From contig DGFF01000113.1 of the NCBI GenBank assembly GCA_002391545.1, forward strand, positions 1-5,114: DNA of 5,114 nucleotides, in the 5' to 3' direction. The stretch comes from Candidatus Fermentithermobacillaceae bacterium UBA3907 (GTDB lineage: Bacteria; Bacillota; Sulfobacillia; Fermentithermobacillales; Fermentithermobacillaceae). Shown here in pieces: positions 4,165-5,114 of the stretch (its first letter is position 1; each line of letters starts with the position of its first letter). Below the pieces are notes generated by a model that ran no database searches, was not told where the DNA came from, and worked only from the letters and a program-made list of their open reading frames with translations. A program made the position numbers and the translations under genes.

Positions 4165-5114
4165 ATGAGGGTTGTTATTGGAGTTGCAGGGACTGCTAAA
4201 AACACCGGCAAAACTACAACTCTTCTTGCAATTACTAAGTGTTTTCATAGTAAAGGAAAAAATATATTTCTGACCAGCATAGGATATGATGGCGAAGATT
4301 TTGATAACATTACCGGGCTTCCAAAACCTAGGATATTTGTTCCCGCAGGAGCCATGGCGGCCAGCGCTTTATCTTTGCTGGAGTCGTCGGATGCTGAATT
4401 TAAGGATTTGAAGTATACGGGTGTAAATTGCGCTTTGGGTCCTGTTTTTGTGGGAATAGCAGGTACCAGTGGCAAGGTCGTCTTGGCGGGTCCTACAAAT
4501 GCGGCGGATCTGGTTTCAGTTATTGATTTTTCACCTGAAAATAGTGCTGTCCTGCTAGACGGTGCTTTTTCCAGACTGTCCCCTATGGTAGCAGCTGATT
4601 CGCTGGTTTTAGCTACAGGGGCTGCTAGAAATGAGGATCCTAGGAAAGTGGCACGGGAAATAAATGCTATTTACCGAGTTATGTCTTTGCCTGAAGTGCC
4701 CCACCAAAATTGTGGCGACCAGGCGGTTGCCGTGGGCGGAGAAGTGCTAAGAATTTCAGGTGGGCTGTTCCTTCCTGGACAGGGCCGCAAGATGTTGAGA
4801 GATTTGGACTTAAGTAGAACCTACAAGGTCTTGCACGTTGAAGGGATTGTGAATCCATCGGTATTCCTTGAAGTTCTAGACGCTTTGGGTGTTTCCAAGC
4901 ATACCCTGAGCGAGAGTCGTAGTCCAGTATTATTCGTTTTCGATCATCCTATCATGCTGTTGCTGTCTGGAAATGTTATATTATGGGAAAGGGTTCTGGA
5001 TCAGATTTCGAGGATGGGCTTTGGTGTTTGCGTAAGAAAGTCTATCAATTTCTTAGGGGTAACAATTAATCCTTATACCCTTTCCCAGTTGGAAAACGGC
5101 AAGTACGAGGCCGG
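4165..5114 (+). CDS. KamB-like P-loop NTPase, putative aminomutase reactivase subunit, C-terminus missing
   Basis: The first 316 codons of a cytoplasmic P-loop protein; the frame is open to the window end. The phosphate-binding loop is GTAKNTGKTTT (residues 9-19), a variant with one more residue between the first glycine and GKT than the standard Walker A. It is followed by TSIGYDGE (37-44), PKPRIFV (53-59), LAGP (residues 107-110), a hydrophobic strand ending in LLDGAFSR (130-137, D132 as possible Walker B aspartate) and LATGA (149-153). The KNTGKTTTL, TSIGxDGE, PKPRI and DGAxSR patterns match, from memory, the KamB proteins of lysine-fermentation operons, annotated as lysine 5,6-aminomutase reactivase subunits. 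Reactivases use ATP to replace inactivated cobalamin in their mutase. The position right after the B12 protein supports the same job here. Residues about 175-316 are less conserved to my eye. A MutS-like KamC partner, if present, would lie beyond the right edge. An alternative is a cofactor-loading chaperone. Confidence 0.8.
   Translation, partial: MRVVIGVAGTAKNTGKTTTLLAITKCFHSKGKNIFLTSIGYDGEDFDNITGLPKPRIFVPAGAMAASALSLLESSDAEFKDLKYTGVNCALGPVFVGIAGTSGKVVLAGPTNAADLVSVIDFSPENSAVLLDGAFSRLSPMVAADSLVLATGAARNEDPRKVAREINAIYRVMSLPEVPHQNCGDQAVAVGGEVLRISGGLFLPGQGRKMLRDLDLSRTYKVLHVEGIVNPSVFLEVLDALGVSKHTLSESRSPVLFVFDHPIMLLLSGNVILWERVLDQISRMGFGVCVRKSINFLGVTINPYTLSQLENGKYEA

Noticed and set aside
3003..4475. 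Minus-strand open frames at 3003-3188 and 4245-4475
   Set aside because: They are antisense to the mutase-like and P-loop genes, whose motifs are strongly conserved.
1..5114. CRISPR arrays, insertion sequences, tRNA or rRNA genes
   Set aside because: I saw no repeated spacer-repeat pattern, transposase-like frame, terminal repeats or RNA gene signature in the window.

Overview
The window carries one truncated gene on the minus strand at the left edge. Diverging from it is a tightly packed five-gene cluster on the plus strand that runs off the right edge. Strong Shine-Dalgarno sequences (AAGGAGG/GGAGG types) and a roughly balanced base composition indicate a bacterium. The cluster resembles the coenzyme B12-dependent aminomutase operons of amino-acid-fermenting anaerobes. 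This suggests a member of the Clostridia or Synergistota; that placement is inference, because there is no rRNA or other phylogenetic marker here.

Layout: 1-614 (minus) is the N-terminal part of a membrane-anchored metallophosphoesterase. The 204-base divergent region 615-818 holds a near-perfect 18-bp palindrome, further TGGTT/AACCA half-sites, a plausible promoter and two small inverted repeats. Next come a RidA/YjgF-family protein (819-1280), a winged-helix/FCD regulator (1333-2106), a 79-residue protein (2081-2320), a 608-residue B12-binding protein (2313-4139) and a P-loop NTPase (4165 to the window end).

The main interest is 2081-5114. The 608-residue protein starts with a cobalamin-binding Rossmann domain of the KamE/OraE kind (lysine 5,6-aminomutase and ornithine 4,5-aminomutase). 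It continues with a helical segment resembling OraS and ends with a TIM-barrel-like region resembling the catalytic barrel of OraE/KamD. The order of parts is therefore permuted relative to the known enzymes, in which the B12 domain is C-terminal (OraE) or on a separate subunit (KamE). The 79-residue protein resembles the dimerisation domain that the known enzymes carry inside OraE or KamE. The lysine that binds PLP in KamE (K144) and OraE (K629) is not at the equivalent position. The P-loop protein resembles KamB, named as a lysine 5,6-aminomutase reactivase subunit. Together these look like a rearranged, probably uncharacterised adenosylcobalamin-dependent mutase with its own reactivase.

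The RidA protein, which in known cases hydrolyses reactive enamines/imines, and the FCD regulator fit a catabolic pathway for an amino acid or related amine acid. The substrate cannot be read from the sequence. Family comparisons to KamE, OraE, OraS and KamB were made from memory of those proteins, not by a database search.
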